A DNA stretch of 64,000 nucleotides, taken from Halorussus salinisoli (lineage in GTDB: Archaea; Halobacteriota; Halobacteria; Halobacteriales; Haladaptataceae). Of this stretch, positions 24,701 to 33,220 are shown piece by piece. The DNA is taken from the NCBI GenBank assembly GCA_005239435.1, contig SZNP01000005.1, positions 372,001-436,000 of the forward strand, given 5' to 3'. Below the pieces are notes generated by a model. The model did no database searches and was not told where the DNA came from. It was given only the letters and a program-made list of their open reading frames with translations. Made by a program: the position numbers and the translations under genes. Numbering within the stretch: position 1 is the stretch's first letter; the number at the start of each line of letters is the position of its first letter.

Positions 24701-26120
24701 ACAGGACGTCACCGAGCGGATGGAGCGCGAGCAGGAACTCCAGCGGAAGGAGCGTCGCTTCGAGGCCATCTTCGAGGACCCGAACATCCTCGTCGGTCTA
24801 CTCGACCCGGACGGGACGGTACTCGACATCAACCAGACGGCGATGGAGTACATCGACGCCGACCTCGACGCGGTGACCGGCGAACCGTTCTGGGAGACGC
24901 CGTGGTGGGGAGAGGGCGACGAGGTACAGAGTGACGTCCGGGAGTGGGTCGAGCGAGCCGCGACTGGCGAGTACGTGGACTTCGAGGCCGATCTTACCCG
25001 GCCGGACGGCCAGCGGTACACCCTCGATGGTGTCTTCAGACCCGTCACGAACGAAGAGGGCGACGTCGTGTCGGTCATCGTCTCGGACCGCGACATCACC
25101 GAACGCAAGGAGCGCGAACGTGCCCTCGCACAGAGCGAGCAACGCTACCGCACGCTCGCCGAGTCGTTCCCGAACGGCATCGTCACCCTGTTCGACGAGG
25201 AGCTCCAGTACACGCTCGCCGCAGGACGAGCCTTCGAGGACCTTCCGGTCTCCCGAGGTGACGTCGAGGGCCGAACGTTGCGTGGAGTGTGGGACGACGA
25301 CGTGGCCGATGCGCTCGAACCTCTGTGTCGGGCCGCCCTCGACGGTGAGAAGAGTTCGATCGAAGTCTCGTACGAGGGTCGTGAATGGGTGATTTACGCA
25401 GTGCCGGTCACTGACGAGAGCGGAAACGTCTTCGCCGGGATGACGATGGCCCAGAATATCACCGAGCGAAAAGAAAACCAGCAAAAGCTCAAGGAGCAGA
25501 ACGAGCGCCTGGAGAGCTTCGCCAGCATGCTCGCCCACGAACTCCGAAATCCCGTGACGATCGGTCAAATCTACAGTCAACAACTCCCGGGCGAGTCGAG
25601 TTCGGAGGCTGTCGACTACGTCACGGAAGCGTTCGACCGTATCGAGGACATGATCGACGTCATGCTGGTGTTGGCACGTGGTCGCAAAGCGGTCGGTGAG
25701 GAGAAACCCATCGAACTCTCCGACGTGGCACAGGAAGCGTGGGAGGACATAGATGCGGCCGATGCCGAACTCGAAGTCGAACTCGACCAGACGATACGGG
25801 CCGACGAGACGTACATCAGACATCTATTCTACAACCTCCTCGATAACGCCGTGGAACACGGCGGGGACGGCGTTACCGTAACAGTCGGTGAACTTTCCGA
25901 CGGGTTCTACGTAGCCGACGACGGCGTGGGTATCTCGGTCGAAGAAGGGGACTCGGTCTTCGACGAGGGGTACACGACGGCTGCTGACAGCGGTGGAACC
26001 GGACTCGGGTTGGCGTTCGTCCAGAAACTCGCCGAGGTGTACGAGTGGGACTGTGCGGTGACCGAAAGCGCAACTGACGGAGCACGATTCGAGTTCCGGA
26101 GCATCGCCGGGGACCAGTAA
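21768..26120 (+). CDS. Large MEDS-GAF3-PAS4 sensor histidine kinase
   Basis: 1450 aa, soluble. Order: MEDS sensory domain (about 45-225; HFALIYESQSEQ, ECLYITYENS-like region); three homologous GAF domains (about 255-415, 420-580, 585-740), each introduced by YEITSD and ending MGQWV.YELERR or similar; four PAS/PAC domains (about 750-1245, each closed by D.TERKERE); HisKA with the phospho-acceptor H1257 in LAHELRNP; and HATPase_c with N (LLDNAVEHG) and G (GGTGLGLA) boxes. It should sense cytoplasmic redox, light or small molecules through GAF/PAS cofactors and phosphorylate an unlinked response regulator. No receiver gene adjoins it. Confidence 0.9.
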   Translation: MSEHASPPAETGESVTLETGLEALRSSPEFRGPVEPLGEHAHANDHFALIYESQSEQFAAAIPFLRQGLERGERCLYITYENSREEVVAAMRDYGIDVDAALDSGQLSIHDEEETYLRNETFDADETIEFLDAAIEEATEEYEALRVTGEMSSVLREDPEGEELVRCEAKANYLFDDVDGLALCQYNRNRFSADVIREVISTHPLLIHDNRVSYNVHYTPPGEYFGPEKSARKVDRLLESLREQTDAKVELRRRERYLRESYEITSDPTRSFEEKLDALFYLGCERFDLDFGFLNRVDPDADRLEVEYASDDHEYYKPGDELPLSETYCRAAVDIEAAANVSNPAEEGFDDRLVYEDFGVDGYLGTYIPVDGGMDRTLAFVPDGSYEESFSEQDKAYLELMGQWVGYELDRRQRERFLRECYEITSDSALDFEAKLHQLLDLARGRMNLDAAGLTHLPEWDGRFLTEYAIGYSSEGDGVVDASDDMWTDPAEGCYCRQAIVEDEPIGMADVRDTEWEDDEVYREHGLTCYLGTKVTSGSTPYGTLWVGSEDPRDREFSETERTFLELIGQWVSYEIERRDHNEAQRELYEITSDPDRSFDEKLDALFELGCEQFGVEFGGMAKVDREADRLEVEHVSGDHQTFEAGLELPLTETLWATTVEADAQVSFVDPVAEGYDDHRAYRDHGFETYLGTALDVEGSSDRTFFFASEEPRDAEFSEAERTFLDLMGQWVEYELERRERERELRERTEYLSALVETTPECIKTVAEDGTLLQMNSAGLDMVEAPVESDVVGECVYDLIAPEHRQRFREFNERICRGERGTLEFDIVGLEGTRRHMESHAAPLHRPDGTTAHVALTRDVTERKERERALEESERRYRTLVENFPNGSVGLFDETYTYKVVGGELLDDIGLAPDDVVGTTIYDRYPDDFIDEIEANFSAVFDGESNVFEIDIGDRVLLAHTLPVRNADDEIHAGMLMTQDVTERMEREQELQRKERRFEAIFEDPNILVGLLDPDGTVLDINQTAMEYIDADLDAVTGEPFWETPWWGEGDEVQSDVREWVERAATGEYVDFEADLTRPDGQRYTLDGVFRPVTNEEGDVVSVIVSDRDITERKERERALAQSEQRYRTLAESFPNGIVTLFDEELQYTLAAGRAFEDLPVSRGDVEGRTLRGVWDDDVADALEPLCRAALDGEKSSIEVSYEGREWVIYAVPVTDESGNVFAGMTMAQNITERKENQQKLKEQNERLESFASMLAHELRNPVTIGQIYSQQLPGESSSEAVDYVTEAFDRIEDMIDVMLVLARGRKAVGEEKPIELSDVAQEAWEDIDAADAELEVELDQTIRADETYIRHLFYNLLDNAVEHGGDGVTVTVGELSDGFYVADDGVGISVEEGDSVFDEGYTTAADSGGTGLGLAFVQKLAEVYEWDCAVTESATDGARFEFRSIAGDQ

Positions 26121-26458
26121 CGGCATTCTTATTCTTCACTAACACCACAACAGCAGTTGATTACCAAATATCGAGTACGAGGAGGTCTCTGGATATTTTT
26201 CATCGTTTACGGAGAAGTTGGTCCTCGTTGAACTCCCCGTCTCCGGACGTGACGGAATCGATTGCGGGCAAGATAGAGCGTCTACTCATCACGAGGTCGT
26301 TCGCCGACCGCGTTCAGACGAAGTGACGTCGTTCGTGGCGCACAACGAGACGTTACGCATCGGTCACGTACTTGCGTTAGGAGGTTGGGTCGACAGCAAT
26401 CCAGATTACGACGAGTGAACGATAGAAAAATTTCCAATGTTTTTGGTTAGCAAGTAAC
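26121..26458. other. Intergenic region without a convincing gene
   Basis: AT-richer than its surroundings. A 66-codon frame from a TTG at 26218 has no recognisable features. GATAGAAAAATTT at 26421-26433 may be the TATA element for the next gene, 30 bases before its ATG. Confidence 0.5.
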
Positions 26459-27223
26459 ATGATTCGCGGGGTCGGGAGCAAGACCATGACACTACCCGAA
26501 ACCGTCTCGCGTCGCAGCGTCCTGCGAAAGGGAGCGGTCGCCTCAGGAGCAGTCGTCTTCGGCGGAACGACGGTCGTCGGAAACGCAGTAGCCCAAGACG
26601 AGCAAGTGGGTCTCGCGTCCAAAATCGAGGGTCATGGCCACTACGCGTGGTTCCCGTTGGGACCCGAGTCGTGGGGCCGGTCAACAACACCGTACGATAT
26701 GCAAGACGGGGAGAGTCGATGGCTGGCCCAGCTCCGGTCCGATGGTAGCGTGCGCTGTCTCGCACAGAACCTCGGCACAGAGCCGCCGAATCGGAACACT
26801 GGGTTCGACGTGCACCTCGGGCGACTCGACGCGATCGAGACAGTGACCGTCACGTCACGCACACTCCAGACCCCGCGCACGACGGGCCCCGCCGTCTTGT
26901 TTCTCGGGCTGTATCTAGACGGAAATAATAACGCGGAGTTCTTCGAGTGGGAAGCCACGAACGGAACTGATAGTTGGGTCGGGTTCGGCGGCGATGAGGA
27001 AGGGCTCTTCTCGTCTGCCGCGAGTGGAGAAGTGACTATCGACGGCGACACGGTGTTCACCCTCGCTGGTGCCGAAACCGAGACCACACTGGCGGAGTTG
27101 CAGGAAGGGACTGTCGAGGGCATCTCCGGGGAGACGGCTGCCGCACTCTACGTCGGCGTCGTCAACGGAGGTGAGGGCACGGACGAGGTTGTCATCGATG
27201 ACGTACGTGTCCAGCGGTCGTAG
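26459..27223 (+). CDS. Tat-exported protein of unknown function
   Basis: 254 aa with a twin-arginine signal (RR at 18-19, SRRSVLRKGAVASGAVVFGG) and a likely cleavage site after GNAVA. The mature part is beta-rich (IEGHGHYAWFPLG, LFLGLYLDGNNNAEFFEWEATNG, VYVGVVNGGEGTDEVVIDDVRV) and resembles an extracellular jelly-roll or carbohydrate-binding fold, which is a guess from pattern only. A second in-frame ATG at 26486 would still keep the RR motif. The position of the AT-rich box favours 26459. Transcribed alone, downstream of the large kinase. Confidence 0.65.
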   Translation: MIRGVGSKTMTLPETVSRRSVLRKGAVASGAVVFGGTTVVGNAVAQDEQVGLASKIEGHGHYAWFPLGPESWGRSTTPYDMQDGESRWLAQLRSDGSVRCLAQNLGTEPPNRNTGFDVHLGRLDAIETVTVTSRTLQTPRTTGPAVLFLGLYLDGNNNAEFFEWEATNGTDSWVGFGGDEEGLFSSAASGEVTIDGDTVFTLAGAETETTLAELQEGTVEGISGETAAALYVGVVNGGEGTDEVVIDDVRVQRS

Positions 27224-27406
27224 ACAGCCTGTCGGCCCTTTTTCGCGTCGTCGTACGCGGTAAGCGCCAACGTGAGTTTGCGGCGCGCCTTCTGTGCCGG
27301 AAGGTTGCCACCGGTACTCAGCACAGTCATCTTCATACGTAGATGTCGCGTCGTAAGCTACCGAAAGACGACCCAAAAGTCGAAGGTGACGATGGAGTGG
27401 ATTCGC

Positions 27407-28474
27407 TCAGGAAGTAGTAGACCTGGAGACTACGTAAACGCCAACAGCCATGACGACCCCGCCAGCGACAAAACCAGGTCCGATTGCCTCCTGTAGCAAG
27501 AGCGCACCGAGAAGGGTGCCGACTAGCGGTTGAATGAAGAAGAAGACGGCGACCGTCCCTGCATCGACGTACTCCAATCCTTTGTACCAGAGATACCATG
27601 CAGCGGCGGTCGAAAGCACGCCGAGGTAGATGACTGCCCCAACGACCGGAAGCGTCATTGGAACGAGCATCACTGTCCAGATTAGACTGACGACAACTGG
27701 AACTCCGGTAATGATGGCTACGACAATACGGAGAAGTGCTGCGTTGTTCTCACGGTACCGGAGGTACCACGCGGCCACTATGCTGGCGAGTCCGAGATAG
27801 AGAACTGCCCCGACGACCGAGAGCGTGAGGGGTACCTCGCCGAGTCGGTGTCCGGAAACGGCGAGTTCTCCGGCCGCGAGGACGCCGAGCATCGGTACCG
27901 CGGCGATGGTCGAGTAGGTCGCGGTCTCCAACGCGGAGTAAGTCCGGACGAGCGACTTGCCGTAGACGGTGTAGGCCGCCCACGCGAGACTCGCCGCCAG
28001 CAGGGCCGCGATTCCGGCGGCGTTTCCGCCCGTCATCCGAGTGAGGTCGTACTGGCCCGCGAGGACGACCAGGGTGCCGACCGCCGCGAGGGTCATCCCC
28101 GAGACTTTCCGCAGTGTCAGCGGTTCCGAGAGGGCCGTGACTCCGAGAAGGAGCGTGAAGACGGGCGTCAGAACCGTCAGGAGCGCGCCCTGACTCGCGT
28201 TGGTGAGGTCGGTGCCGAGAAACTGGGTGACGATGGTCGCAGTGACCACCGCGCCGAGCGCGACGAATCGGCGGTGGTCGGCGCGCGAGAACTCGCGTAC
28301 TGGCCGGGCCTGACGGACGACGACGAGGAGGGCAACCGCCCCGAGCGCGACCCGGAGGAATCCGAGCGTGACCGGTGGAATGGCCGAGAATCCCCACTTG
28401 CTCACGACGTACATCCCGCCCCAGAGCGAGGCAGCGGCGAGCGGTGCGAGCGCGTAGGCGGGGTTCTCGGCCAT
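27407..28474 (-). CDS. EamA-family transporter with an internal duplicated segment
   Basis: 355 aa, longer than the usual ~300 of two-repeat EamA (DMT superfamily) exporters. The first repeat is normal (ASLWGGMYVVSKWGFSAIPP...ALSEPLTLRKVSGMTLAAVGTLVVLAG). In the second, LSVVGAVLYLGLASIVAAWYLRY recurs about 60 residues later as LPVVGAVIYLGVLSTAAAWYLWY, separated by an extra helix (RIVVAIITGVPVVVSLIWTVMLVP). This predicts 12 rather than 10 helices. The DNA at 27575-27660 and 27750-27840 is correspondingly similar. The final helix pair (FFFIQPLVGTLLGALLL) is canonical. Substrate unknown; metabolite efflux is typical of the family. Confidence 0.85.
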   Translation of the reverse strand: MAENPAYALAPLAAASLWGGMYVVSKWGFSAIPPVTLGFLRVALGAVALLVVVRQARPVREFSRADHRRFVALGAVVTATIVTQFLGTDLTNASQGALLTVLTPVFTLLLGVTALSEPLTLRKVSGMTLAAVGTLVVLAGQYDLTRMTGGNAAGIAALLAASLAWAAYTVYGKSLVRTYSALETATYSTIAAVPMLGVLAAGELAVSGHRLGEVPLTLSVVGAVLYLGLASIVAAWYLRYRENNAALLRIVVAIITGVPVVVSLIWTVMLVPMTLPVVGAVIYLGVLSTAAAWYLWYKGLEYVDAGTVAVFFFIQPLVGTLLGALLLQEAIGPGFVAGGVVMAVGVYVVSRSTTS

Positions 28475-28592
28475 CGTACGGTCGTACTGTGAGCGTAATG
28501 GTATTTGAACGTTCGTGACTTCGCCCGAACGCAGTTTTCCGGATCGTCCGCGCTTCGCGCGAAGTTAGGAACCGGTATTGTGTAGTTCGTAC

Positions 28593-28605
28593 AAAACAGT
28601 TAAAC
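28593..28605 (+). promoter_or_regulatory. Probable TATA region for the thioredoxin gene
   Basis: ACAAAACAGTTAAAC centred about 30 bases before the ATG at 28630, consistent with a leaderless transcript. Confidence 0.4.
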
Positions 28606-28629
28606 CCGTGGAGTGCCAACGACGAGGTG

Positions 28630-29037
28630 ATGAGCGAAGACGAACTCGAATCCATCCGCGACGAGAAGCGCGACGAACTCCTCGACGGAGAGGGTGAGAC
28701 AGACGACGCCGAAACTGCACCGGACGAACCCATTCACGTCGAGAGCGTCGAACACTTCTCAGACGTGACCACCGACTACGGCGTAGTGCTGGTGGACTTC
28801 TACGCGGACTGGTGCGGTCCGTGCAATATGCTCGAACCGATCGTGGAGTCCATCGCCAGCGGAACCGACGCCGCAGTGGCGAAGGTCGACATCGACCAGC
28901 ACCAGGACCTCGCCACGCAGTACGGCGTTCGGGGCGTCCCGACCCTGATCGTGTTCGCCGACGGCGAACAGGTCGAGCAGGTCGTCGGCGTGCAGGACGA
29001 AGCGACCCTTACGAACCTCGTGGAGCGCCACGGCTAA
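28630..29037 (+). CDS. Thioredoxin with acidic N-terminal extension
   Basis: 135 aa. A ~35-residue acidic extension (MSEDELESIRDEKRDELLDGEG..) precedes a complete thioredoxin fold with active site WCGPC (C62, C65), the cis-Pro loop GVRGVPTL and the C-terminal helix. It reduces protein disulfides in the cytoplasm. Haloarchaeal thioredoxins often carry such extensions. ATG 28630 is preferred to the adjacent GTG at 28627. It is followed six bases later by an M20 peptidase and is probably co-transcribed with it. Confidence 0.9.
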   Translation: MSEDELESIRDEKRDELLDGEGETDDAETAPDEPIHVESVEHFSDVTTDYGVVLVDFYADWCGPCNMLEPIVESIASGTDAAVAKVDIDQHQDLATQYGVRGVPTLIVFADGEQVEQVVGVQDEATLTNLVERHG

Positions 29038-29043
29038 AGCCAG

Positions 29044-30348
29044 ATGAACGACTCGGGCGGTTCGGACGACTCTGAACTGCCGGACGGCCTCCCGTCCGTC
29101 CTGCGGTTTCTCGACGCCCGCGAGCAGGAACTGTTCGCAGACGCCGAAACGCTGCTCGAATTCGACTCGCAGAACCCACCGGGGAGGACCCGTGACCTGC
29201 TGACCTTTCTTCGGGAGTCGATGGAGAGTGCAGGCCTCGAAACGGAGGTTCTCGCCCGCGACGAGGAGAAACCGAATCTCGTCGTCACGATTCCGGGCGA
29301 GCGACGCGAGAAGCTTCTGTACGTCGGCCACGTCGATACGGTGCCCTACGACCTCGAGAAGTGGTCACGCGACCCACGCGGCGAGTGGACCGACTCGGGA
29401 ACCGAAGACGGCGAGAAGCGTCTCTACGGCCGCGGTGCGACCGATATGAAAGGAGCAGTCGCCGCGATGGCGACAGTCGCCCGCGCGTTCGCCGAGACCG
29501 TCCCGCCAGTGACGCTCGAATTCGCGTTCGTGAGCGACGAGGAGACCGGCGGCGAGGCGGGTCTCGGCTATCTGCTGGCGACAGACGCGCTCGCGGCCGA
29601 AGCCTGCGTCGTCGGCGAGACCACCTGCGAGCGCGGCCGTCACTCGGTCGCGGTCGCCGACCGCGGAAGCGTCTGGTTGGGTCTCGAAGCCAGCGGGACC
29701 GCCGCCCACGGTTCGCGGCCCGCGTTCGGTGTCAACGCCATCGACCGCCTCTACCGGGCCGTCGCGGACGTGCGTGAGCGACTGTCCGACTACCGCCTCG
29801 CGCTCGACCCCGAACTCGACGCGATACTCGACGACTCGGTCGCGTTCTACGCACCGCGCATGGGCGAGCGCGTCGCACGCGAGACGTTCGAATACCCGAC
29901 GGTAAATCTCGGAACGCTCTCGGGCGGCGAGACCATCAACGCGGTGCCGACCGCCGCCACCGCGGAGGTGGACGTGCGAGTGACGGCCTCCGCCAGCACC
30001 GCAGACGTGCTGGCCGCTATCGAGGCCGTCCTCGCCGACCACGAGGGCGTCGAAATCGCGGACGTCTCACGGGCCGACGGGACCTACGAATCGCCGGACA
30101 GTCCGCTGGTCGCGGCGGTCGTCGAAACCGCCGAGGACGTGACTGGCGAGCGCGTCTACCGACGGAGTGCGACCGGTGGCGGCGACGCGAAGAAACTCCG
30201 GAGCGCAGGCATCCCGGCCGTCGAGTTCGGCCTCGGGACCGACACCGCCCACGCGGTAGACGAGTACACCACCGCGGCGGCCCTTCGCCACAACGCGGCG
30301 GTCTACGCCCGCCTTCCGTTCGCTCTGCGCGAGCGATTGGCATCATAG
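29044..30348 (+). CDS. M20-family metallopeptidase (ArgE/DapE-like deacylase)
   Basis: 434 aa. Zinc-site motifs are in order: H96 in VGHVDTVPYD, D134 in YGRGATDMKG, the catalytic EE pair at 166-167 (VSDEETGGEAG), and a downstream His near the C-terminus (DTAHAVDEY). A dimerisation domain (SGTAAHGSRPAFGVNAID...) lies between. The family removes acyl groups or cleaves short peptides (acetylornithine, succinyl-diaminopimelate, dipeptides); substrate cannot be assigned. Six bases after the thioredoxin gene, so likely in its operon. Confidence 0.87.
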   Translation: MNDSGGSDDSELPDGLPSVLRFLDAREQELFADAETLLEFDSQNPPGRTRDLLTFLRESMESAGLETEVLARDEEKPNLVVTIPGERREKLLYVGHVDTVPYDLEKWSRDPRGEWTDSGTEDGEKRLYGRGATDMKGAVAAMATVARAFAETVPPVTLEFAFVSDEETGGEAGLGYLLATDALAAEACVVGETTCERGRHSVAVADRGSVWLGLEASGTAAHGSRPAFGVNAIDRLYRAVADVRERLSDYRLALDPELDAILDDSVAFYAPRMGERVARETFEYPTVNLGTLSGGETINAVPTAATAEVDVRVTASASTADVLAAIEAVLADHEGVEIADVSRADGTYESPDSPLVAAVVETAEDVTGERVYRRSATGGGDAKKLRSAGIPAVEFGLGTDTAHAVDEYTTAAALRHNAAVYARLPFALRERLAS

Positions 30349-30449
30349 TGGGAAGAGGGGACAGCGCGAGTATCGACCGATGCCACAATCTTGCACGCGT
30401 GACCCACATCCCGCAGTCGTTAAGACGGTCGGCCACCCATGCCGAGACG

Positions 30450-31031
30450 ATGGGCTTCCACACGTTCGACCCCGAGTCGGCCGACAAACTCGAAGACGAC
30501 TCCCGGTATCGCTACCTCTCGCGGGAGGAACTGGTCGCCGCGCTGGCTCTCGGGTCCGACCGAGACGCCGCGGTCGCGGACCTCGGAAGCGGGACCGGTT
30601 TCTACACCGACGACGTGGCCGCGTTCGCCGGCGAAGTTCGCGCCGTGGACGTGCAGGACGAGATGCACGAGTTGTACCGCGAGAAGGGCGTTCCCGAGAA
30701 CGTCGCGTTGGTGACCGCCGACGTCGGCGACCTCCCGTTCGCCGACGGCGAACTCGACGCCGCGTTCTCGACGATGACCTTCCACGAGTTCGCGGGCGAC
30801 GGCCACGGCGACGGCGGGAGCGGCGCAGAGACAGAAGTCGCGCGCGTCCTCGCCGACGGCGGACGCTTCGTCGTCGCCGACTGGTCGGCGAGCGGCGAAG
30901 GCGAGAGCGGCCCGCCCGTCGACGAGCGGTACGACCGCGACGAGGCGGTCGAACTCCTCGAAGACGCAGGCTTCGAGGTCGTTCGGGCCGACGAGCGACC
31001 CGAGACGTTCTTCGTAGTGGCGCAAGCCTGA
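30450..31031 (+). CDS. SAM-dependent methyltransferase
   Basis: Class I methyltransferase, 193 aa. Motif I is ADLGSGTGFYTDD (about 43-55), then an acidic post-II loop (AVDVQDEMHELYREKG), and VTADVGDLPFADGELDAAFS as motif II/III, as in UbiE/Methyltransf_11 proteins. The start at 30450 (MGFHTFDPESADKLED) is chosen since homologues begin there and a TTAAG box lies 28 bases upstream. Substrate unknown; the N-terminal HTFDPESADKLE is frequent in haloarchaeal members. Confidence 0.82.
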   Translation: MGFHTFDPESADKLEDDSRYRYLSREELVAALALGSDRDAAVADLGSGTGFYTDDVAAFAGEVRAVDVQDEMHELYREKGVPENVALVTADVGDLPFADGELDAAFSTMTFHEFAGDGHGDGGSGAETEVARVLADGGRFVVADWSASGEGESGPPVDERYDRDEAVELLEDAGFEVVRADERPETFFVVAQA

Positions 31032-31098
31032 CTATTCGTACTGGCTCAAGCCTAACTATTCGTAGGGACTCGACCCTCACTACCTCCGAATCGCCGAA

Positions 31099-31452
31099 TC
31101 ATTCTCGTAGTCGCTGGCGGCGCTCCTCGAACTCCTCGTCCGAGAGGTCCCCGCGAGCGTACGCCCGCCGGAGTTCTTCGAGCGCGGGGTCGGACGTAGA
31201 ATCCGAGACGCCGCGGTAGAGCAGGTAGCCGACGCCGACCAGTACCAGCAGGCCGACGAGCCAGAAGCCGAACATCCACGTCGGCGTCGCTCCGCCGACC
31301 CCGCCGGGACCGACTTGCCCGTCCACCGGACCGTGCATCCACCAACCCATTCCCATCATCGGCCACGCGAACAGCATCGTCACGACCGGGAGCAACAGGA
31401 GAAGCGCCACTGCCACGATAGCGATGCGTGAGAGTTGTGCGTTCGTCGCCAT
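31099..31452 (-). CDS. SHOCT-domain small membrane protein
   Basis: 117 aa. Two membrane helices (about 10-32 and 55-78) flank a Gly/Met/Trp-rich loop (MMGMGWWMHGP). The C-terminus is a SHOCT motif (ALEELRRAYARGDLSDEEFEERRQRL), a short domain often found at the end of membrane proteins and thought to mediate oligomerisation. Start at 31452 avoids an overlong tail. Function unknown. Confidence 0.8.
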   Translation of the reverse strand: MATNAQLSRIAIVAVALLLLLPVVTMLFAWPMMGMGWWMHGPVDGQVGPGGVGGATPTWMFGFWLVGLLVLVGVGYLLYRGVSDSTSDPALEELRRAYARGDLSDEEFEERRQRLRE

Positions 31453-31844
31453 ACTCGACAACGCGACGTCCGGGACCAAAACTATGCGTGCACCGCCCGG
31501 ATTAACCGATAGTCATTTTTGTTTGTTAAGAGTACAATTGTGATTCTTTCAGAAAGGTATAGGTACTCGAGGTGCCGGCGGAACTGTCGGCGAGAAGATG
31601 TTACTCGCGCTCCGTCGAAGTGGCGACACGTCGTTCGTCTCGTCGCCCTCGGGTAGTCGCTCGAACCAGTTCTCGGGCGTCTGCTCGCTCGGAGTCCGGA
31701 ACAGGGAGATACGGCGGAAGAAGTTCTGGAGATACCACGCCCGGCGAACTAGCTGGTCGTCCTCGCCGGCGCGGCCGCGACACTCGCGGTTGCGGCCGCG
31801 CCGACGCGGAGAACTAAGTTGACGGCTCTCGTCGCAGAGGTAGC
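31453..31844. other. Intergenic region, no gene seen
   Basis: An AT-rich patch at 31500-31565 (GTCATTTTTGTTTGTTAAG) could serve promoters for either side. The remainder carries only Arg/Ser-rich frames without features. Confidence 0.5.
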
Positions 31845-33032
31845 ATGGGGGACCCGACGCGAGTGTACGAGAGCGAACGGACCGCGGGCAGAACCGATAG
31901 AGGCGAGACCGACGAACGCGAACTCGACACGTCCCTACTCGATACCCTCGGACTCGACGCGTTTGGTCGGTTCTCGCGTCGTTACAAGTGGGTCGGCGAT
32001 AAGCGGCCGTGGCGGGTCTCGGCCGCGGCGTTTCCCGAGGAGGGGACGCCGGTCGAACAGGCCCAGTTTCTGGTCCGGTACGCGGTGTTGGCTCCGTCGA
32101 GTCACAACACCCAGCAGTGGCTGTTCACCGTCTCCGACGACGAGATTCGGCTCTTCGCCGACACGAACCGGTGGCTGACGGTCGCCGACCCCGACAAGCG
32201 AGAACTCTACGTCAGTCTGGGGGCGGCGCTGGAGAACCTGCTCGTCGCGGCCGAACACTTCGGGATAGGCCACGAGGTCCGCTACCTGCCGGGGAGCGAT
32301 AGCAACCACGCCGCGACGGTTCGACTGTCGTCGGGTAGCGAGCGGTCGGATGACGAACTGGCGGGTGACGAGCGGTCGGCCGAAGCCTCGACCGACCGCC
32401 GGGATTCGAGGCTGTTCGAGGCGATTCCGCGCCGGCGGACGCACCGAGGCCGGTATCAGGAGCGAGCGATTCCGCGCGAAGACCTCCGGGCGCTTCAGGA
32501 GGTCTGCGTCGAGGACGACGTGACGCTCCAGTTCGTCGCCGACCCGGTGAAGATGGGAACCATCGCCGACCTGACCGCCCGCGCCGACCGTCGACAGTTC
32601 GCCGACCCCGCGTACCGCCGGGAACTCGGCCGGTGGATCGGCCGAGGCGCGTTCGGCGGCTCGTGGCTCGGGTCGAAGGTCGGGAAACTCCTCGTGACGT
32701 ATCTGAACGTCGGCCGTCGGCAGGCGCGCGAGGACGGCCAGTTGCTGCGGAGTACGCCGCTCGTCGCGGTCGTTCGGACGAAATCCGACGGGAGACGCGC
32801 CCAGATTCGTGCCGGACAGGTCTTCGAGCGGGTGAGTCTGCTGGCGACGGTTCTCGGCGTGCAGACTCACCCGATGAGCGCGGTACTCGAGGTACCGAGC
32901 CTTCGCCGAGAACTAACCGACTTACTCGGGCGGTCGGAGTGGTCGTCCCAGCACCTCTTCCGACTCGGATACGCTGGCGGTGCGTCCGAACCGTCGCCGC
33001 GCCGTCCGGCGGAGGCGGTGTTGGTCGATTAG
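31845..33032 (+). CDS. Nitroreductase-like (Acg-type) FMN oxidoreductase
   Basis: 395 aa. The N-terminal motif RYAVLAPSSHNTQQWLF matches the FMN-binding start of the Acg/nitroreductase subfamily, and RRRTHRGRYQERAIP is typical of its central part. The C-terminal region (RAGQVFERVSLLATVLGVQTHPMSAVLEVPSLR) resembles the FMN-facing end. It lacks signal and membrane helices. A ~20-residue Ser/Asp/Glu-rich insert sits near 170-185. Substrate is not predictable. It lies immediately left of the replication origin region. Confidence 0.75.
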   Translation: MGDPTRVYESERTAGRTDRGETDERELDTSLLDTLGLDAFGRFSRRYKWVGDKRPWRVSAAAFPEEGTPVEQAQFLVRYAVLAPSSHNTQQWLFTVSDDEIRLFADTNRWLTVADPDKRELYVSLGAALENLLVAAEHFGIGHEVRYLPGSDSNHAATVRLSSGSERSDDELAGDERSAEASTDRRDSRLFEAIPRRRTHRGRYQERAIPREDLRALQEVCVEDDVTLQFVADPVKMGTIADLTARADRRQFADPAYRRELGRWIGRGAFGGSWLGSKVGKLLVTYLNVGRRQAREDGQLLRSTPLVAVVRTKSDGRRAQIRAGQVFERVSLLATVLGVQTHPMSAVLEVPSLRRELTDLLGRSEWSSQHLFRLGYAGGASEPSPRRPAEAVLVD

Positions 33033-33220
33033 AGGTGGTTTCGTATAACTCTTAGAATCGTAGATATTGTTCGAACACGACGAGCCTCTGTCGGGTCGAT
33101 GCGTTTGTATCGAGTCGATAGTTCGTCGAGTGTCTGCCGAGCGCCTGCGAGAGACGACGACTCCGGACGAGAGATGCGGATTCAGTGTCTACTGTTTGGT
33201 TTAGTGAACTCCGTTCGGTG

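Noticed and set aside
26218-26418. 66-codon plus-strand frame in the spacer after the large kinase
   Set aside because: TTG start, no hydrophobic or domain pattern and no promoter; treated as non-coding.
27148-27336. 62-codon minus-strand frame (MKMTVLSTGGNLPAQK..) between two convergent genes
   Set aside because: Its start region looks protein-like but the second half runs antisense through the Tat gene; could be a truncated remnant, not enough to call.
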